Shown here: piece after piece, positions 33,888-43,082 of the stretch
Position numbering within the stretch: position 1 is the first letter of the stretch
Layout of the letters: each line of letters begins with the position of its first letter
NCBI RefSeq assembly: GCF_026167665.1
Contig: NZ_CP098740.1
Location: 7,068,001-7,132,000, forward strand
Origin: Streptomyces drozdowiczii
Lineage (GTDB): Bacteria > Actinomycetota > Actinomycetes > Streptomycetales > Streptomycetaceae
Direction: 5' to 3'
DNA length: 64,000 bases
The notes under the pieces: generated by a model
Seen by the model: only the letters and a program-made list of their open reading frames with translations
Databases searched by the model: none
What the model was told of the DNA's origin: nothing
Translations under genes and position numbers: made by a program

Positions 33888-36800
33888 GCTCCTGTACTCA
33901 AGGGCTCGTGGTTGCTCGGTCGGGCGGGCTCGTGTGCGCGGATGGTCAGGGGGACGGTCGGGGTGTAGTGGATGTCGCCGTACGCCATGACCTTGACCAG
34001 CGCCCAGGACGCGGCCGGGTCCGTGCCGTGCGGCACGCGCACCGGGTAGGCGAGCACGGTCCGGGCGCCGGGGCCGAGGGCGAACGTCCGCGTCCACGGA
34101 CCGGCGAACTCCCAGGTGCCGTACGGGGTGATGAGCTGGGCCTCGCCGCGCACCTCGTCCAGGCTGTGGTTGGTCAGCCGGACCCGCAGCTCGCCGTCTC
34201 CCCCGGCGTCGACCACCAGCTCCGGGGTCACCGTCTCGACGGTCAGCCGCCCCTCCCCACCGGTGGCGCCCAGCCGGACGGTGGCGACGTCCTCGACCGG
34301 CGGGCAGCCCTCGCCGGCCAGCCGGGCCGTGAGGTGCCGGATGCCCGGGGGCGCGCCCTCCTCGGGGCGCAGCAGCACGTCGAAGCACCGGTGGTCGTCG
34401 TCCAGGTCGAAGCACAGGTCGTCCGGCGCGCTCGCGGTGACGCCCGGCGGGACGGCCAGTTCCACGGTGCCGGACGCCCTGCCGACGGCGGAGACCGTCA
34501 CCCGCACGGAGACCGGTCCGGCGAGGTCGACGTCCCGGGGCTCCACGTACACGGCGGCCGGCTGGTGGCCCAGCGGGGCGGCGCCCTTGTTGTGGAGCCA
34601 GTAGCGGGCGTACACCGGCTGTTCCGGCCCGGTGCCGGGCCCGGTCGGCTGCGGGGCCGGGGCGTCGGGCACGGCCGTCGCGGTGACGGTCGCCGCCGGG
34701 CCGAGGGCGAGGCGGAGCGTGCCGTCGGCGGTGTCCAGGGGTGCGCGCGGCTGTTCGTGGAGGTCGGCCTCGGCTCCGTCGTGGAGCGGGACGAAGGAGT
34801 GGACGCGGGCCCGGGTGGCGCGGCCGTGGGTCTCGTAGCAGCGGAGGGTGATGCCGGCGCCCGGTTCGCCGTGCCGGGGCTTGAGCGCCGTGACCACCAC
34901 GTTGTCGGGTTCGGCCCGGAGCAGGCTCGCGGAGGCGGGCAGTTCGCCGTCGTGGGCGTCGGTGAGCCGGGTCAGGAGGCGGCTGTTGTACGCGTGGCCG
35001 GCCCGTACGAAGCCGGCGTCCCGCCAGTCCCCGGCGCCGCTGACGAGGGCGTATTCGAAGGTGTGGCTCCAGTGCTGGAGGGCGAAGCTCGATCCGTCGG
35101 GGGCGGTGCGCTGCGGCGGCTCGATCCAGGTCCCGGCCGGCCATCCGCTGCACGCCCGCAGGAGGGACAGGCAGAGCGTCCCGTCCGGTTCGACCACGAC
35201 TCCGGGGGTGCCCCGGTGGAGCACCGCCGCCGAGTGGTCCTCCAGCACCTCGTCGGCGGGGACGGCGTCGGGGGCCCCGGGCTGCTCGATCCGGATCTCC
35301 GCGCCGGACAGCCCGGCGGCCAGGTCCGTGACGGCGCCCGCGAGGGCCGGGCCGTCGTGTCCGGCGACGACGAGGACGGGCAGGTCGCGGGCACCGCGCA
35401 GGTCGGTGCCGGGCGCCCACATCTCCGTACGGGAACGGGTCGCGGGCACCCAGAGGCAGGCCGTGCCGTGCTCCTTCAGCAGGGCGTCGAGCCGGGCGGT
35501 GTACCAGTCACCGGCCGCCGCGAGGACCCGGGCCGTGAAGGCGTTCTCGGCGGGCCCGCCGATGCTCAGACGGACGTCGGGGAGGTTGGAGTCGACGTCG
35601 AGCGAGCCGTACCGGGAGCCGTCCGGACGCGAGGTGGTCGCCGTGACGCCCTGCTGGGCGAGGGCGGCGACCAGGGCGCGCACCGCAGCGTCCCGGTCCT
35701 CGCCGCGCCCGTGGTGCGCGACGACCTCGGCGACACCGATCGCCTGCGTGGCGACGGGGACGCCGTGGTTCTCGATCACGACCCGTGCGGCGGAGGAGAG
35801 GCCCGCCCAGTTGTACGCGGGGCTGTCGAGCGCGTACGGATGCTCGGCGACGTCCAGCCGGGACGAGCCGAAGGTGCGGCCGATGACGGCGTTGCCGACC
35901 TCGTACACCGGCCGGGCGCCCGCGATGTCCAGCGGGAAGCGGACGCGCAGCAGCCGGTCCTGGCCGGTCGCGCCGTCGACCCGGGTCCGGAACTCCAGGC
36001 GGTCCAGCCCGTGGAGGAGCGTGACCTCGGTGGTGATGCGGAGGTCCCCGATGCGGCAGGCCGAGACCAGGCGCAGGCCGGCCGGGGACGTCTCGACGTG
36101 CACCTCGGCCGGGGCCTCGGACGGTGTGCGGCGGTGGCCGGTCGGGACGATGTGCCACGGTCCCTTGCCGAACGCCGGGTGGTCGGGGTACTCGTCGTCC
36201 AGGACCGGCCCGGCCGCCTCGCCGGGCCGCAGCAGCTCCTTGCCGGTGCGCTTGTCCAGGACGCGGGTGAGCGCACCGCCGCGCGCCGGGTCCGCCTCGA
36301 CGAGGAAGGCGTCGTTCTCCGCGCGGTGGCCCTCGGTCCGCCGCCAGCCCTCCTCGGCCGGGGCCGCCGCGTCCACGAGGCGGAACACCCGGTGGCCGGT
36401 GGCGGGGACGGCCTCGGCCACGAAGGACAGGGTGGCCGTGGCGAGTGCGCCGCCGGGGTGCCGGGAGACGCCCGTGGCGACGGCGGGGACCTCCCGGCCC
36501 TCGCCGTCGAGCACCCGCACTCCGGCCGGCCCGTCCTCGGGGAGGTCGAGGGTGACGGTGGCGAGGTCGGTGCGCTCCCAGGACTGGGTGTTGACGACCA
36601 GCAGCGGGCGCCCGGCGCCCCGGGTGTCGGTGCGTCCGGCCAGGTAGTCCAGGGCCTTGTCGCGCGCCCCGGCCCCCAGCTCGTACGCCTCCCGCCAGCC
36701 GGCCGCCAGGTCCAGGTAGACCTGGTCCGATGTGACGCCGGTGATCCCGTCGTGGTGGGCGCCGAAGAACAGCTGCCGCCAGGCCGTGTCGATGGCCCCT

Positions 36801-38224
36801 TCCGGGTAGGGCGCGCCGAGGACGGTGGCCAGCGTGGACAGCTTCTCCGCGTCCAGGACCGCCGTCTCGGCGGCCCGCTGGGCCTGCTTGATGTCGATGT
36901 ACGAGACGTCCTTGCCGGGGTAGACCGGGTTCATGTCGCGGGACTGCGGGGTGAACGCGATCCGGTCCCGGTCCGCGTCCTCCCGTACCCGGGCGAAGAA
37001 CTCGCCGGGCAGCGCGACGACGAACCTGGGCCACACGTACCGCTCGTTCCAGTGGCGGTGGATCTCGGTCGTCCAGCGGCCGGGGGCCACATGGTTGTAG
37101 CCGACCGGCAGGAGCACGTTGCGGGTGGACGCCACCCGCTTCAGGGTCCGGAACTGGTGGTACGCCTCCTCCTCCGCCTCGGCGAGGGTGTCCACCTCGT
37201 TGAGCCGCCACCCGGCGGGGTAGTGGTGGGCGAGGTAGCAGGCCGGCAGCCCCGTGCCGTCCGGCCCGATCCACTCGATCTCGCTCGCGAACTGCATCCC
37301 GGTGTCGTCGCCGCCGGTCACCTGCGGCCCCCACTGGTGGAACGGGCCGCGTGCGAAGGCCAGTTCGGTGAGCCCGGCGTCGGCCATCAGGGACGGGAAC
37401 GCGGGGTCGTGCCCGAACACGTCGAGCATCCAGCCGGTACGCGGTTCGCCGCCGATCAGGCCGCGCTGGAAGCGCACCCCGTGGGCGATGTTGCGGATGG
37501 TGGCTTCCAGGCTCGTCAGGTTGGTGTTCGGCTCGTTGTACATGCCGCCCACCAGCTCGATCCGCCCCTCGGCGATGAACCGGCGCAGGTCGGCCCGGTC
37601 CTCCGGACGGACGTCCCAGTACGGCTTGAGGTAGTCGAACTCGGCGAGGACGAACTTGTAGTCCGGGTCCCGGCGGGCGAAGTCGAGATGGGCCCGTACG
37701 AGGTCGAAGGCGGCGGCCTGGTGGGGCTTGCGGAGCTTCTGCGCCTCGGCCGGCTGGGCGTCCCACTCGGAGAGGTAGCCGGCCTGGGTGTTCCACCAGA
37801 ACGGGTCGTAGTGGAAGTGCGGGACCATGAACATGGTCCACCCCGGGGCGGCCGCGACGAGTTCGGCGGCCACCTCCCGGCGCCGGCCCGCCGCCTCGGC
37901 GGAGACCGTCACGGCCAGGCGGGTGCCCTCCTCGGTGCCGGGGCCGACGGCGACCGGCACGTCGAGGACGCGTTCCTCGCCGGGCCGCAGCGTCACGACG
38001 ACCGGCCGGGGCGTGGTCACGCCGGCGCCCTCGATCCGGACGGTGACCGGCTCTCCCTCGCGTACGGACGCCGCCCCGCGGTTGGTCAGCGTCACGCGCT
38101 GCACCTGTAGCGGATGCCGCTCCGAACCCACGAAGAGTTCGGTCGAAACAACCTGGTCGATGTCCACGAAAATCTCCGGCCTTCGCGCCCCGTGTCGGTC
38201 GTCCAACGTCCTCGGCACCGCCAC
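33884..38224 (-). CDS. GH38 alpha-mannosidase-like glycosidase
   Basis: A 1446-residue glycoside hydrolase family 38 protein. Zn ligands are in VPHFHYDPFWW (H138, D140), and the nucleophile Asp268 lies in GWMLDVFGHDP. An N-terminal beta domain (residues 1-125, NEW3-like) and a long C-terminal beta-sandwich region (about 600-1446) flank the catalytic part. There is no signal peptide, so it is cytoplasmic. GH38 enzymes cleave alpha-mannosides with retention. It is rare in enediyne loci; it may process a sugar donor, a glycosylated intermediate or a protective group. The start is GTG, with GGGGAG upstream inside the 19-bp element. It heads the minus-strand tailoring operon. Confidence 0.9.
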   Translation of the reverse strand: MAVPRTLDDRHGARRPEIFVDIDQVVSTELFVGSERHPLQVQRVTLTNRGAASVREGEPVTVRIEGAGVTTPRPVVVTLRPGEERVLDVPVAVGPGTEEGTRLAVTVSAEAAGRRREVAAELVAAAPGWTMFMVPHFHYDPFWWNTQAGYLSEWDAQPAEAQKLRKPHQAAAFDLVRAHLDFARRDPDYKFVLAEFDYLKPYWDVRPEDRADLRRFIAEGRIELVGGMYNEPNTNLTSLEATIRNIAHGVRFQRGLIGGEPRTGWMLDVFGHDPAFPSLMADAGLTELAFARGPFHQWGPQVTGGDDTGMQFASEIEWIGPDGTGLPACYLAHHYPAGWRLNEVDTLAEAEEEAYHQFRTLKRVASTRNVLLPVGYNHVAPGRWTTEIHRHWNERYVWPRFVVALPGEFFARVREDADRDRIAFTPQSRDMNPVYPGKDVSYIDIKQAQRAAETAVLDAEKLSTLATVLGAPYPEGAIDTAWRQLFFGAHHDGITGVTSDQVYLDLAAGWREAYELGAGARDKALDYLAGRTDTRGAGRPLLVVNTQSWERTDLATVTLDLPEDGPAGVRVLDGEGREVPAVATGVSRHPGGALATATLSFVAEAVPATGHRVFRLVDAAAPAEEGWRRTEGHRAENDAFLVEADPARGGALTRVLDKRTGKELLRPGEAAGPVLDDEYPDHPAFGKGPWHIVPTGHRRTPSEAPAEVHVETSPAGLRLVSACRIGDLRITTEVTLLHGLDRLEFRTRVDGATGQDRLLRVRFPLDIAGARPVYEVGNAVIGRTFGSSRLDVAEHPYALDSPAYNWAGLSSAARVVIENHGVPVATQAIGVAEVVAHHGRGEDRDAAVRALVAALAQQGVTATTSRPDGSRYGSLDVDSNLPDVRLSIGGPAENAFTARVLAAAGDWYTARLDALLKEHGTACLWVPATRSRTEMWAPGTDLRGARDLPVLVVAGHDGPALAGAVTDLAAGLSGAEIRIEQPGAPDAVPADEVLEDHSAAVLHRGTPGVVVEPDGTLCLSLLRACSGWPAGTWIEPPQRTAPDGSSFALQHWSHTFEYALVSGAGDWRDAGFVRAGHAYNSRLLTRLTDAHDGELPASASLLRAEPDNVVVTALKPRHGEPGAGITLRCYETHGRATRARVHSFVPLHDGAEADLHEQPRAPLDTADGTLRLALGPAATVTATAVPDAPAPQPTGPGTGPEQPVYARYWLHNKGAAPLGHQPAAVYVEPRDVDLAGPVSVRVTVSAVGRASGTVELAVPPGVTASAPDDLCFDLDDDHRCFDVLLRPEEGAPPGIRHLTARLAGEGCPPVEDVATVRLGATGGEGRLTVETVTPELVVDAGGDGELRVRLTNHSLDEVRGEAQLITPYGTWEFAGPWTRTFALGPGARTVLAYPVRVPHGTDPAASWALVKVMAYGDIHYTPTVPLTIRAHEPARPSNHEPLSTGA

Positions 38225-38229
38225 CGGAT

Positions 38230-38309
38230 GTCATCTCCCCGGTTGCGCTGCCGCCCCGGCGGGCCGTTCCCCGGCATCGGCCGCCCCGGCGGGCAACCAG
38301 GAAGATGCG
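38230..38309. promoter_or_regulatory. Inverted pair of the 19-bp element, divergent mannosidase/RmlC promoter
   Basis: The left arm is GTCATCTCCCCGGTTGCGC (38230-38248). The right arm is GGGCAACCAGGAAGATGCG (38291-38309), the reverse complement of the same motif with few mismatches. Exactly 42 bp separate the arms. The layout is the same as in the 42905-42984 promoter. Confidence 0.7.
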
Positions 38310-38396
38310 CGCGCCGGGGCGGCCGGGCACGGTGGCGGCCGGACGTCATCCACGGGTGCTCCACGGCCTCACGGCCACCAACAGAAGGGTCGGACG

Positions 38397-38960
38397 ATGA
38401 AGCCGCTGGGAATTCAAGGTGCCTGGACCGAGGAGAAGAAGCTGTTCCGCGACGACCGCGGCAGCTTCCACGAGTGGTTCCGGAACGACGCCCTGCACAC
38501 CGCGACCGGCCGGGAGATGGATGTCCGTCAGGCCAACTGCGCGGTGTCGCGGAAGGGCGTCCTGCGCGGCATCCACTTCACCGAGAGCCCGCCCGGCCAG
38601 GCCAAGTACGTCACCTGCCTGCGGGGCTCGGTGGTCGGCGCGGTGGTGGACATCAGGGTCGGCTCCCCGACCTTCGGCCAGTGGCGTACGGCGGAACTGG
38701 ACGACACCAACTGCGCCGCGCTGTACGTCTCCGAGGGCCTGGGCTTCGGCTTCATGACCGTCAGCGACGAGGCGACGGTCATCTACCTCAGCTCCGCCAC
38801 GTACGACCCGAAGCGGGAACACGGCCTGGACCCGCTCGATCCGGAGCTGGGCATCCAGTGGCCCGCGGGCATCACCCCCGTCGTCTCCGACCGGGACGCG
38901 AGCGCACCGAGCCTGGCCCGCGCCGGAGAGCTCGGGCTGCTCCCCGTCCACTCCGACTGA
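38397..38960 (+). CDS. RmlC-family NDP-sugar 3,5-epimerase
   Basis: A 187-residue cupin epimerase of the dTDP-4-dehydrorhamnose 3,5-epimerase family (LFRDDRGSFHEWFRND, RQANCAVSRKGVLRGIHFT with catalytic His, and the barrel segments to GIQWP). It normally epimerises 4-keto-6-deoxy NDP-sugars; here no 4,6-dehydratase is in the window, and the adjacent pathway makes a pentose. It could invert C3/C5 or C4 of the pentose 4-keto intermediate, or a dehydratase may lie elsewhere. It is first in the plus-strand operon, starting at the ATG at 38397. Confidence 0.9.
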   Translation: MKPLGIQGAWTEEKKLFRDDRGSFHEWFRNDALHTATGREMDVRQANCAVSRKGVLRGIHFTESPPGQAKYVTCLRGSVVGAVVDIRVGSPTFGQWRTAELDDTNCAALYVSEGLGFGFMTVSDEATVIYLSSATYDPKREHGLDPLDPELGIQWPAGITPVVSDRDASAPSLARAGELGLLPVHSD

Positions 38961-38987
38961 GCAACGAGCGACCCCCAGGAGGGCCCC

Positions 38988-39668
38988 ATGGCACTGCCCC
39001 CGCACGAGCGTGAAGCGTTTCTCGCCGAGCCGCACATCGGCGCCCTGTCCGTCGCCGCCCTGGAACCGGGGCGGGCCCCGCTCACCGTCCCGATCTGGTA
39101 CGCCTACGAGCCCGGCGGGGAGCTGTGGATCCTCACGGCCACCGGCTGCCCCAAGCACCGGGCGATCGAGGCGTCCGGACGGTTCTCGCTCATGGTGCAG
39201 CGCACCGAGCCGACGACCCGTTACGTCACGGTGGAGGGGCCCGTCGTCGACGTGGTGCCGGGCAAGGAGGAGGAGCTGCGGCGGGAGCTGGCCAAGCGCT
39301 ATCTCCCCGCCGACCAGGTGGAGGGCTACCTCGCCATGGCCCGCGAGGTGTACTCCGCCAGCGTCCAGATCCGGATACGCCCGGAGCGCTGGCTCTCCGC
39401 CGACTTCGGGGGCGCCGGGGCGCAGCTGTCCGCCGAGGAGGTGCGTGCCGCGCTCGGCGACGTCTGGTTCGACGCGGTGGGCGTCCGCCCGCGCGACAAG
39501 GACGACTTCTTCGGGCTGGGCGGCGGGTCCATGGAGCTGGTCATGCTGCTGATGGCGGTGGAGGACCGGCTCGGGGTGAACATGTCGATGGACGAACTCT
39601 TCACGGACGAGTTCACGTTCGGCGCGAGCGTGGCCGCCGTCACCCGGGCCCTGGACGCGCCTCGGTGA
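38988..39668 (+). CDS. Pyridoxamine-oxidase-like domain fused to a carrier protein
   Basis: A 226-residue two-domain protein. Residues 1-140 resemble the PNPOx/split-barrel flavin-binding family (LSVAALEPGRAPLTVPIWYAYEPGGELWILTATGCPKHRAIEASGRFSLMVQ). Residues 148-226 are an acyl/peptidyl carrier domain with phosphopantetheine Ser181 in FFGLGGGSMEL; the usual LGGDS acidic residue is Gly. I infer that an acyl group on the carrier is oxidised or reduced in cis by the flavin domain. The product may be transferred by the condensation enzyme. The next gene, a glycosyltransferase, overlaps by GTGA. Confidence 0.85.
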   Translation: MALPPHEREAFLAEPHIGALSVAALEPGRAPLTVPIWYAYEPGGELWILTATGCPKHRAIEASGRFSLMVQRTEPTTRYVTVEGPVVDVVPGKEEELRRELAKRYLPADQVEGYLAMAREVYSASVQIRIRPERWLSADFGGAGAQLSAEEVRAALGDVWFDAVGVRPRDKDDFFGLGGGSMELVMLLMAVEDRLGVNMSMDELFTDEFTFGASVAAVTRALDAPR

Positions 39669-40885
39669 CCAGGTTCCTGCTCCTCGCCCACGGCACGCGC
39701 GGCGACGTCGATCCGTTCGTCGCGCTGGCCCGCGTCCTCGTCCGCCGGCACCGGGACGTCACCGTCCTCACCCACGCCCCGTACGAGGAGGCCGTCGCGG
39801 CCACGGGGGCGGACTTCCGGGCGGTGGACGACGCGGCGGGCTACGCGCGCCATCTGCGGCGCGCCCGGGACCTGCTGGGCGGCCGGCACCACACCCGCGT
39901 CGCCGACTACTACGGCGACGCGGACCTCTTTCTCGACCGGGTGTCCGTGGCCGGCGGCTTCGGGCAGATCCGGCGCGAGGTGGAGGCGCTGACCGGCGCG
40001 GGCGGCGACACCGTGGTGGTCGGCCGGCTGACCTCGTGCCTGTCCGGGCTGATGGCGGCCGAGCTGACGGGCAGCCCGGTCTGCCAGATCTCGCTGTCCC
40101 CCTTCCAGTCGATGACCGCGCCGATGACCGCACTGCACCTGGCCCGGTCGGCCGGGACCCAGCTCAACGCCCTTCGCGCCGGACTCGGCCTCCCCCCGGT
40201 CACCGGCTGGGCGCGGTGGCTCCGGAGGGCGGACCTGACCGTCGGCCTGTGGCCCAGGTGGTTCGACGCGGCGGGACCGGCGTCCCCCGGCCCGCTGGTG
40301 CTGACCGGCTTCCCGCTCGGGGACCGTGCCGCCGGGGAGACCCGGCGGGGCCCGGTCCCGGACGCCGGCCGGGAGGACGTCGTCGTGGTCACCGGCGGCA
40401 CGGGCCGGATGCTGCATCCCGGTTTCTACGGGTCGGCCGTCGCCGGGCTGGCCGCGGCCGGACGGCGTGGCATCGTCGTCACCCCGCACGCGGACCTGGT
40501 CCCCCGCGTGCTGCCGCCCGGTGTGGTGCACCGGACCTCGATGCCCTTCGCGGAGGTCCTGCCGCGCGTGGCGGGCGTCGTGCACCACGGCGGCATGGGC
40601 ACCCTCGCCCGGGCCCTCGCCTCGGGCACCCCCCAACTGCTGCTCGCGCACGGCGCGGACCGCCCGGACAACGGCGCCCGGCTGGAACGCCTGGGCCTCG
40701 CCCGGAGCCTCGACGCGAGTGACTGGTCCGCCGAGACGGTCGGCCGCGAGATCGCCCGGCTGGGCCCGGCGGGCGACCCGGGCCCGTTGAACGGTCCGGA
40801 CCCCATGGACATGCTGGCGGACCGGGTCGTGGCGCTCGCCGGCCGGGCGCGGGCGGAGAGCGCGGAACGGTGGGCGGTCCGGTGA
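39665..40885 (+). CDS. Glycosyltransferase, UGT/GT1-like
   Basis: A 406-residue GT-B enzyme (FLLLAHGTRGDVDPFVALARVLVRR at the N-terminus) with the nucleotide-sugar motif VAGVVHHGGMGTLARALASGTPQLLLAHGADRPDNGARLERLGL, close to sterol and macrolide UGTs. The start GTG overlaps the PNPOx-carrier stop (GTGA), so the two are strictly coupled. It is the second of three glycosyltransferases and probably uses the NDP-pentose made by the downstream genes. Confidence 0.92.
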   Translation: MTRFLLLAHGTRGDVDPFVALARVLVRRHRDVTVLTHAPYEEAVAATGADFRAVDDAAGYARHLRRARDLLGGRHHTRVADYYGDADLFLDRVSVAGGFGQIRREVEALTGAGGDTVVVGRLTSCLSGLMAAELTGSPVCQISLSPFQSMTAPMTALHLARSAGTQLNALRAGLGLPPVTGWARWLRRADLTVGLWPRWFDAAGPASPGPLVLTGFPLGDRAAGETRRGPVPDAGREDVVVVTGGTGRMLHPGFYGSAVAGLAAAGRRGIVVTPHADLVPRVLPPGVVHRTSMPFAEVLPRVAGVVHHGGMGTLARALASGTPQLLLAHGADRPDNGARLERLGLARSLDASDWSAETVGREIARLGPAGDPGPLNGPDPMDMLADRVVALAGRARAESAERWAVR

Positions 40886-42066
40886 AGGTGCTGCTGGCGC
40901 AGAACATGTACTACCTGCCGTCGCACGGCGGGGCCAACAAGTCGAACCGGCTCATCATGGAGCGGCTCGCCGGGCGCGGCCACGCATGCCATGTGGTCGC
41001 TCCGGTGACGGGGCGGCTGAGCCACATCGGCCCGGACCGGATGCCCGGCTACCTCGCCGAACGCGGCGGCGAAGTCCTCGAACACACCGACCGGATACTC
41101 CGGTACCGGCACGAGGGCGTCACCGTGCACGGGGTCCTGCGCGCCCAGGACCTGCCGCGCACGGTGATGGACGTGGCGGGGGACCTCGGCGTCGACTGGA
41201 CGCTCGTCCCCTCCGACGACCCGGGCATGATGATGCTCTCGGCGGCGCTGCGGTCCACGGAGCGCGTCCTCTATCTCGTACACACGCTTCAGCAGCTGCC
41301 GTTCGGGCCGCGTTCGTTCCGGCCCAGCAGGGCGGCGACGGCGATGATCGGGCGGGCGGCCGGGCTGGTGTCGGTGAGCCGGGCGGCGCAGGAGTACGTG
41401 GAGCGGTGGGCGGGTCTCGGCTCCGAGCTGATCTACCCCGACATCTACTCGTGTGCGCCGGTCCGCGATCCCCGGCCCGCCGAGCAGAAGTACGTCACCC
41501 TCGTCAATCCGTGCGGCTACAAGGGGATCGACGTCTTCCTCGCCCTGGCGGACGCCCTGCCGCAGGTGCCGTTCCTCGCCGTGGAGAGCTGGGGCATGAC
41601 CGACCGGGACCGTGCGGCGCTCGCCGCCCGGCCGAACGTCGTCGTGCACCCGGGCGCCGACGACATGGAGCAGGTGTACGGGCGCACCAAGGTGCTGCTC
41701 ATGCCGTCGTTGTGGGACGAGACCTTCGGCTATTGCAGTGTGGAGGCCATGCTGCGGGGCATCCCGGTGCTGGCGGCCGATGTCGGGGGTCTGCGTGAGG
41801 CGAAGCTCGGGGTGGGCCGTCTCCTGCCCGTGCGGCCCATCACGCGCTATCCGGGCGCCGGGCCGGTGGCCCTGCCGGATGCCGAGATCCCCGCGCAGGA
41901 CGTGGCGCCGTGGCTGGACGCGCTGCGGGAGCTGCTGGGCGACGAGGAGGGCTACGGACGGCTGGCGCGGGAGTCCCGCCGGGCGGCGCGTGGGTTCGTG
42001 GCGGGGCTGGACCCGGACGCGATCGAGGCGCATCTGACGCGGCTCAGTACCCCAGTGCCTCGTTGA
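40882..42066 (+). CDS. Glycosyltransferase, GT4 family
   Basis: A 394-residue GT4-fold protein (VKVLLAQNMYYLPSHGGANKSNRLIMERLAGRGHACHVVAP at the N-terminus), with the C-terminal donor site VYGRTKVLLMPSLWDETFGYCSVEAMLRGIPVLAADVGGLREA (E-x7-E). GT4 enzymes are retaining, unlike the neighbouring GT1. I start at GTG 40882, overlapping the upstream stop (GTGA), rather than the GTG 12 bp earlier. The 3' end overlaps the convergent thioesterase by 23 bp. The acceptor is unknown. Confidence 0.88.
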   Translation: MKVLLAQNMYYLPSHGGANKSNRLIMERLAGRGHACHVVAPVTGRLSHIGPDRMPGYLAERGGEVLEHTDRILRYRHEGVTVHGVLRAQDLPRTVMDVAGDLGVDWTLVPSDDPGMMMLSAALRSTERVLYLVHTLQQLPFGPRSFRPSRAATAMIGRAAGLVSVSRAAQEYVERWAGLGSELIYPDIYSCAPVRDPRPAEQKYVTLVNPCGYKGIDVFLALADALPQVPFLAVESWGMTDRDRAALAARPNVVVHPGADDMEQVYGRTKVLLMPSLWDETFGYCSVEAMLRGIPVLAADVGGLREAKLGVGRLLPVRPITRYPGAGPVALPDAEIPAQDVAPWLDALRELLGDEEGYGRLARESRRAARGFVAGLDPDAIEAHLTRLSTPVPR

Positions 42067-42853
42067 CGGCGGCGCCGATCGCCCGTGCCGGTCCCGGCTC
42101 CATCATCTCGGTGTGCCGGCCGTCGACGCCCCGGGCGAGGACGCCGCCCCTGACGTACGGCTGCCAGGAACGGCGGGCGGGGCCGCCCGGGGCGGTGGGT
42201 TCGAGGCTGAGCGCGTCGCCGTCGAAGACCTTGGTGACCGGGGTCCGGTACAGGTGCTCGTTGGTCCGGTAGACCTCGTACACCGCTTCGAGCACCGGTT
42301 CCGCCAGTCGGCGCATGGGGTGCCCGGTCCGTACGAGACGGGCGTGGAGGGACGCGTGGTCCAGGGGCAGGCGGCAGAGGCGCGCCAGTTCGGCGTCCAG
42401 CTCGTCCGCGCCGGGCGGCAGCAGCATGGCCCGCAGGATGTCCTCGGGGCCCGGCAGCGGCTCCTCCACGGGCGGCGACGTGCTGACGAGCGCCAGGAGG
42501 CCGACGGTCTCGCCCTGTTCGCGGAGCCGGCACGCGATCTCGAAGGCCAGCCGGCCGCCCACGCACCAGCCGAGCAGCCGGTACGGCCCCTCGGGCCGGA
42601 CGCGCCGGATCTGCTCGGTGTAGTCCGCCGCCATCTCGTCGAGGGAGGACGGCAGCCCGGCCGCCGTCACCAGGCCACGCGCCTGGAGGGCGTGGACCGG
42701 TACCCGCGCGTCCACGTACGGCAGCAGGCCGGCGTACGGGAGTCCGAAGCCGCTGCCGGGGTGGACGCAGAACAACGGGGCGTCGCCGCCGCCGCGCCGC
42801 AGCGGCAGCATCACGTTCCGGTCGGCGGTGGGCCGCTGAGTGGGTGCCGTCAT
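42044..42853 (-). CDS. Type II thioesterase with Cys nucleophile
   Basis: A 269-residue alpha/beta-hydrolase thioesterase of the GrsT/NRPS-TE type (LFCVHPGSGFGLPYAGLLPYV near residue 28; late catalytic His in GVDGRHTEMMEP). The nucleophile elbow reads GWCVGG with Cys97, not Ser. Cys thioesterases favour transfer to nucleophiles other than water. It could edit misloaded carriers (PNPOx-carrier, FkbH-carrier) or take part in ester formation. The ATG at 42851-42853 follows GGGGAG. It is convergent with the GT4 gene and divergent from the FkbH-type gene across a paired-element promoter. Confidence 0.88.
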   Translation of the reverse strand: MTAPTQRPTADRNVMLPLRRGGGDAPLFCVHPGSGFGLPYAGLLPYVDARVPVHALQARGLVTAAGLPSSLDEMAADYTEQIRRVRPEGPYRLLGWCVGGRLAFEIACRLREQGETVGLLALVSTSPPVEEPLPGPEDILRAMLLPPGADELDAELARLCRLPLDHASLHARLVRTGHPMRRLAEPVLEAVYEVYRTNEHLYRTPVTKVFDGDALSLEPTAPGGPARRSWQPYVRGGVLARGVDGRHTEMMEPGPARAIGAAVNEALGY

Positions 42854-42904
42854 CTCGTCTCCCCGGGAAAAGTCCCCCAAGGCTCCTCGCCGGTGTTTCC
42901 GGAT

Positions 42905-42984
42905 GTCATCCTCCCGATTGCGCTCGCCTGCGTGTGTGTACGTCGCCGGCGGGCCGGGAAGGGCCGCGCAACCGGGAAGATGAC
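42905..42984. promoter_or_regulatory. Inverted pair of the 19-bp element, divergent TE/FkbH promoter
   Basis: The left arm is GTCATCCTCCCGATTGCGC (42905-42923). The right arm is GCGCAACCGGGAAGATGAC (42966-42984), with 16 of 19 positions matching between arms. The inter-arm distance is 42 bp, identical to the 38230-38309 promoter. Confidence 0.72.
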
Positions 42985-43082
42985 ACGCACCGCGCCGACG
43001 CGAATTCTGGGTGCGCAGATATCGCGCCGGTTGGCCCGCCCTTCGCCGCTCGCGACGCCGAGGCGCCGGCAAAGGAGGCTCA

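Noticed and set aside
33908..38110. Long plus-strand frame opposite the mannosidase (1400 codons)
   Set aside because: Codon shadow of GH38: repetitive Gly/Arg/Val/Ala composition, no motif, while the opposite strand encodes intact catalytic motifs.
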